Assembly (NCBI GenBank): GCA_028819565.1
Contig: JAPPLD010000013.1
Span: forward strand, 24,893 to 88,892
Direction: 5' to 3'
Length of the DNA stretch: 64,000 nt
Source of the DNA: Gammaproteobacteria bacterium
GTDB taxonomy: Bacteria; Pseudomonadota; Gammaproteobacteria; Poriferisulfidales; Poriferisulfidaceae
In this document: positions 62,430-64,000 of the stretch, piece by piece
Layout of the letters: every line of letters starts with the position of its first letter
How positions within the stretch are numbered: position 1 is the first letter of the stretch
Program-made: the position numbers and the translations under genes
The notes under the pieces: generated by a model
Databases searched by the model: none
What the model saw: only the letters and a program-made list of their open reading frames with translations
Told to the model about the DNA's origin: nothing

Positions 62430-63467
62430 ATGTACTGGCAAGCTTTCATTATGAGCATCGTGGATAAAATCTTCTGGGGTGGGGTGGTATTTGCTCTGAA
62501 CCTGTCGATGGCGAATGCCGAACTCCTGAATCTGCCCAAAAACGGGGATTCTGTGTTGGGAATCTCCTACAACATCACGACTCACTATGGTGAAACGACG
62601 CCGATGTTGGCCCAGATGCATCAGATTGGATACCATGAACTGCTGTCGGCCAATCCAAATGTACATACCTGGATGCCGGGAGAAGGCATCCGTATGCACA
62701 TACCCCGACAATACATTCTACCGGGAAAGGTACGCACAGGCCTGGTGCTGAACCTCGCGGAGCTTCGGCTCTACTACTATGACACCGATCCGGACGGCAA
62801 ATCCCAGGTCCGGACGTACCCGATCAGCGCAGGGCGGGTCGATTGGGTAACCCCGATCGGGATGACCCGGGTCTTGGATCGCCTGGAAAACCCGAACTGG
62901 TATCCACCAAAATCTGTCATCCTCGAGCACGAGGCGAGGGGAGAAGAACTGCCGAAAGTGGTTCCACCGGGCGAAGACAACCCGCTCGGCCGGTATGCCC
63001 TGATGCTGGACGCAGATGGTTACTTTATCCATGGCACAAACCGAGAGCAAGGTATCGGGATGAGAGTTACTCACGGCTGCATCCGACTGAGATCCAAGGA
63101 CATCGCCGAGTTGGTTCATCGAGTACCTATCGACGCTCCCGTTGAGATCACGTCGATGCCAATCAAGGCCGGACTACTAAACGGGATTGTCTACGTGGAG
63201 GCTCACCCCAAACCGCTGGAAGAGTTTCCGATGCCGGAAAAAAACCCTGTATTTGAAGAAACGGATGTCCTGCAACCTATTCTTGCTCTTGAAGAGCAAC
63301 TCCCAGCAGGAGATTACGTAATCTATTGGGAGCAGGTAATGGAGATTGCACGGCAGCGGCTCGGAATCCCGATCGCAGTCGGCTGGGACCGTTCGGTGCA
63401 GGTCGCCGTGCCGGAGGGCAGGCCGGAACTGTTATGGAGCCTGGATAAGCCGGCTGACTCCAGTTAA
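62430..63467 (+). CDS. L,D-transpeptidase (YkuD/ErfK-YbiS type), periplasmic
   Basis: Signal sequence; TPIGMTRV; HGTNREQGIGMRVTHGCIRLRSKDI catalytic motif. Confidence 0.93.
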   Translation: MYWQAFIMSIVDKIFWGGVVFALNLSMANAELLNLPKNGDSVLGISYNITTHYGETTPMLAQMHQIGYHELLSANPNVHTWMPGEGIRMHIPRQYILPGKVRTGLVLNLAELRLYYYDTDPDGKSQVRTYPISAGRVDWVTPIGMTRVLDRLENPNWYPPKSVILEHEARGEELPKVVPPGEDNPLGRYALMLDADGYFIHGTNREQGIGMRVTHGCIRLRSKDIAELVHRVPIDAPVEITSMPIKAGLLNGIVYVEAHPKPLEEFPMPEKNPVFEETDVLQPILALEEQLPAGDYVIYWEQVMEIARQRLGIPIAVGWDRSVQVAVPEGRPELLWSLDKPADSS

Positions 63468-63500
63468 AGAAAAAGAGCCTGAAAACAGGCCCTTTTTCTT
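63467..63500. terminator. Bidirectional rho-independent terminator between L,D-transpeptidase and Lpp-like genes
   Basis: AAGAAAAAG-A-GCCTG-AAAA-CAGGC-C-CTTTTTCTT. Confidence 0.92.
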
Positions 63501-63521
63501 GATGCAATCAAACGCTGAAGA

Positions 63522-63818
63522 TTACTTCTTCTGCATGTCATGCATCATCGTGTTGAGGCGATGAGAATTCGCATCGCAGCAGGAAATTGCCATCCGTGCC
63601 AACTCGTCAGCTGTATTAGCTTTCTCATTAGCCTGGAACGCAATGTGATCTGCCGCTTTGGCCATGCGCAATGCTTCATCCGCGGTCGACTGAGCCGCAG
63701 CAACTTGGGAATCCAACGTTGCAAGGTGATCCATGACCGCCTGAGGAACGCCGCATCCAGTGAGGAAGGCACCACTCAAGATGACCCCTAGGGCCAATGC
63801 CTTTGCTTTTTTATCCAT
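63522..63818 (-). CDS. Lpp-like small outer-membrane lipoprotein with C-terminal lysine
   Basis: MDKKAKALALGVILSGAFLTGCGVPQAVMDHLATLDSQVAAAQSTADEALRMAKAADHIAFQANEKANTADELARMAISCCDANSHRLNTMMHDMQKK: lipobox LTGC, Ala-rich coiled coil, terminal KK. Confidence 0.85.
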   Translation of the reverse strand: MDKKAKALALGVILSGAFLTGCGVPQAVMDHLATLDSQVAAAQSTADEALRMAKAADHIAFQANEKANTADELARMAISCCDANSHRLNTMMHDMQKK

Positions 63819-64000
63819 GTCAACTCCAGAGTTGTGTTGTTTTGTTTTTTTAGTGCACTTTTTGCGGCGCACATTGCTAGTAAGATTACCAAGCATTGAG
63901 CACCGTCGGGCTGATTGTACAGATTTTGGTGTAATAATTCAACTAGGTGCGCAGGTTCACTACATATCGGAACACGCCTCGCTTGGCGAATGTGTTTTGA

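Noticed and set aside
63969-64000. AACAC...GTGTTTTGA hairpin at the window end
   Set aside because: Resembles a weak terminator, but the window is truncated and it cannot be assigned to a gene.

Overview
The window is a gene-dense 64 kb stretch of a bacterial chromosome. Gene content suggests a gammaproteobacterial methylotroph or methanotroph; this taxonomic guess is inference only. Most of it is housekeeping: guaB-guaA-tadA, leuA, purL, hom-thrC, purB, fumC, acnA, mnmA, clpA-infA, fabD-fabG-acpP-fabF-pabC-mltG-tmk-holB, and surE-pcm-yqaA-nlpD. There is also a branched-chain/amide ABC transporter operon led by an unusual AMP-ligase. A compact tetrahydromethanopterin C1 cluster runs from beta-RFAP synthase to mtdB, orf17-type ATP-grasp, mch, orf7-type RimK-like protein, orf5-type CitG-like protein and fae. 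A divergent tmRNA gene (tag ANDDNYALAA) lies next to a high-GC alpha/beta-hydrolase/LLM-oxidoreductase trio that looks horizontally acquired. Two mobile elements could be delimited from the sequence. The first is an IS1380-like element at 48197-50099 with perfect 18-bp inverted repeats and a TGCAT duplication, which replaced the last codons of mnmA. The second is a standalone TnpB element at about 30861-32271 with imperfect 22-bp inverted ends and a probable reRNA/omegaRNA overlapping the tnpB 3' end. Further points to check are a Leu-codon-rich leader peptide with hairpins before leuA, an L,D-transpeptidase/Lpp-like pair sharing a bidirectional terminator, and an nlpD locus with no rpoS after it. 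I did not see a CRISPR array, rRNA gene or clear defence system. The TnpB element is the best candidate for an unusual system. All product calls come from reading motifs, with no database search.
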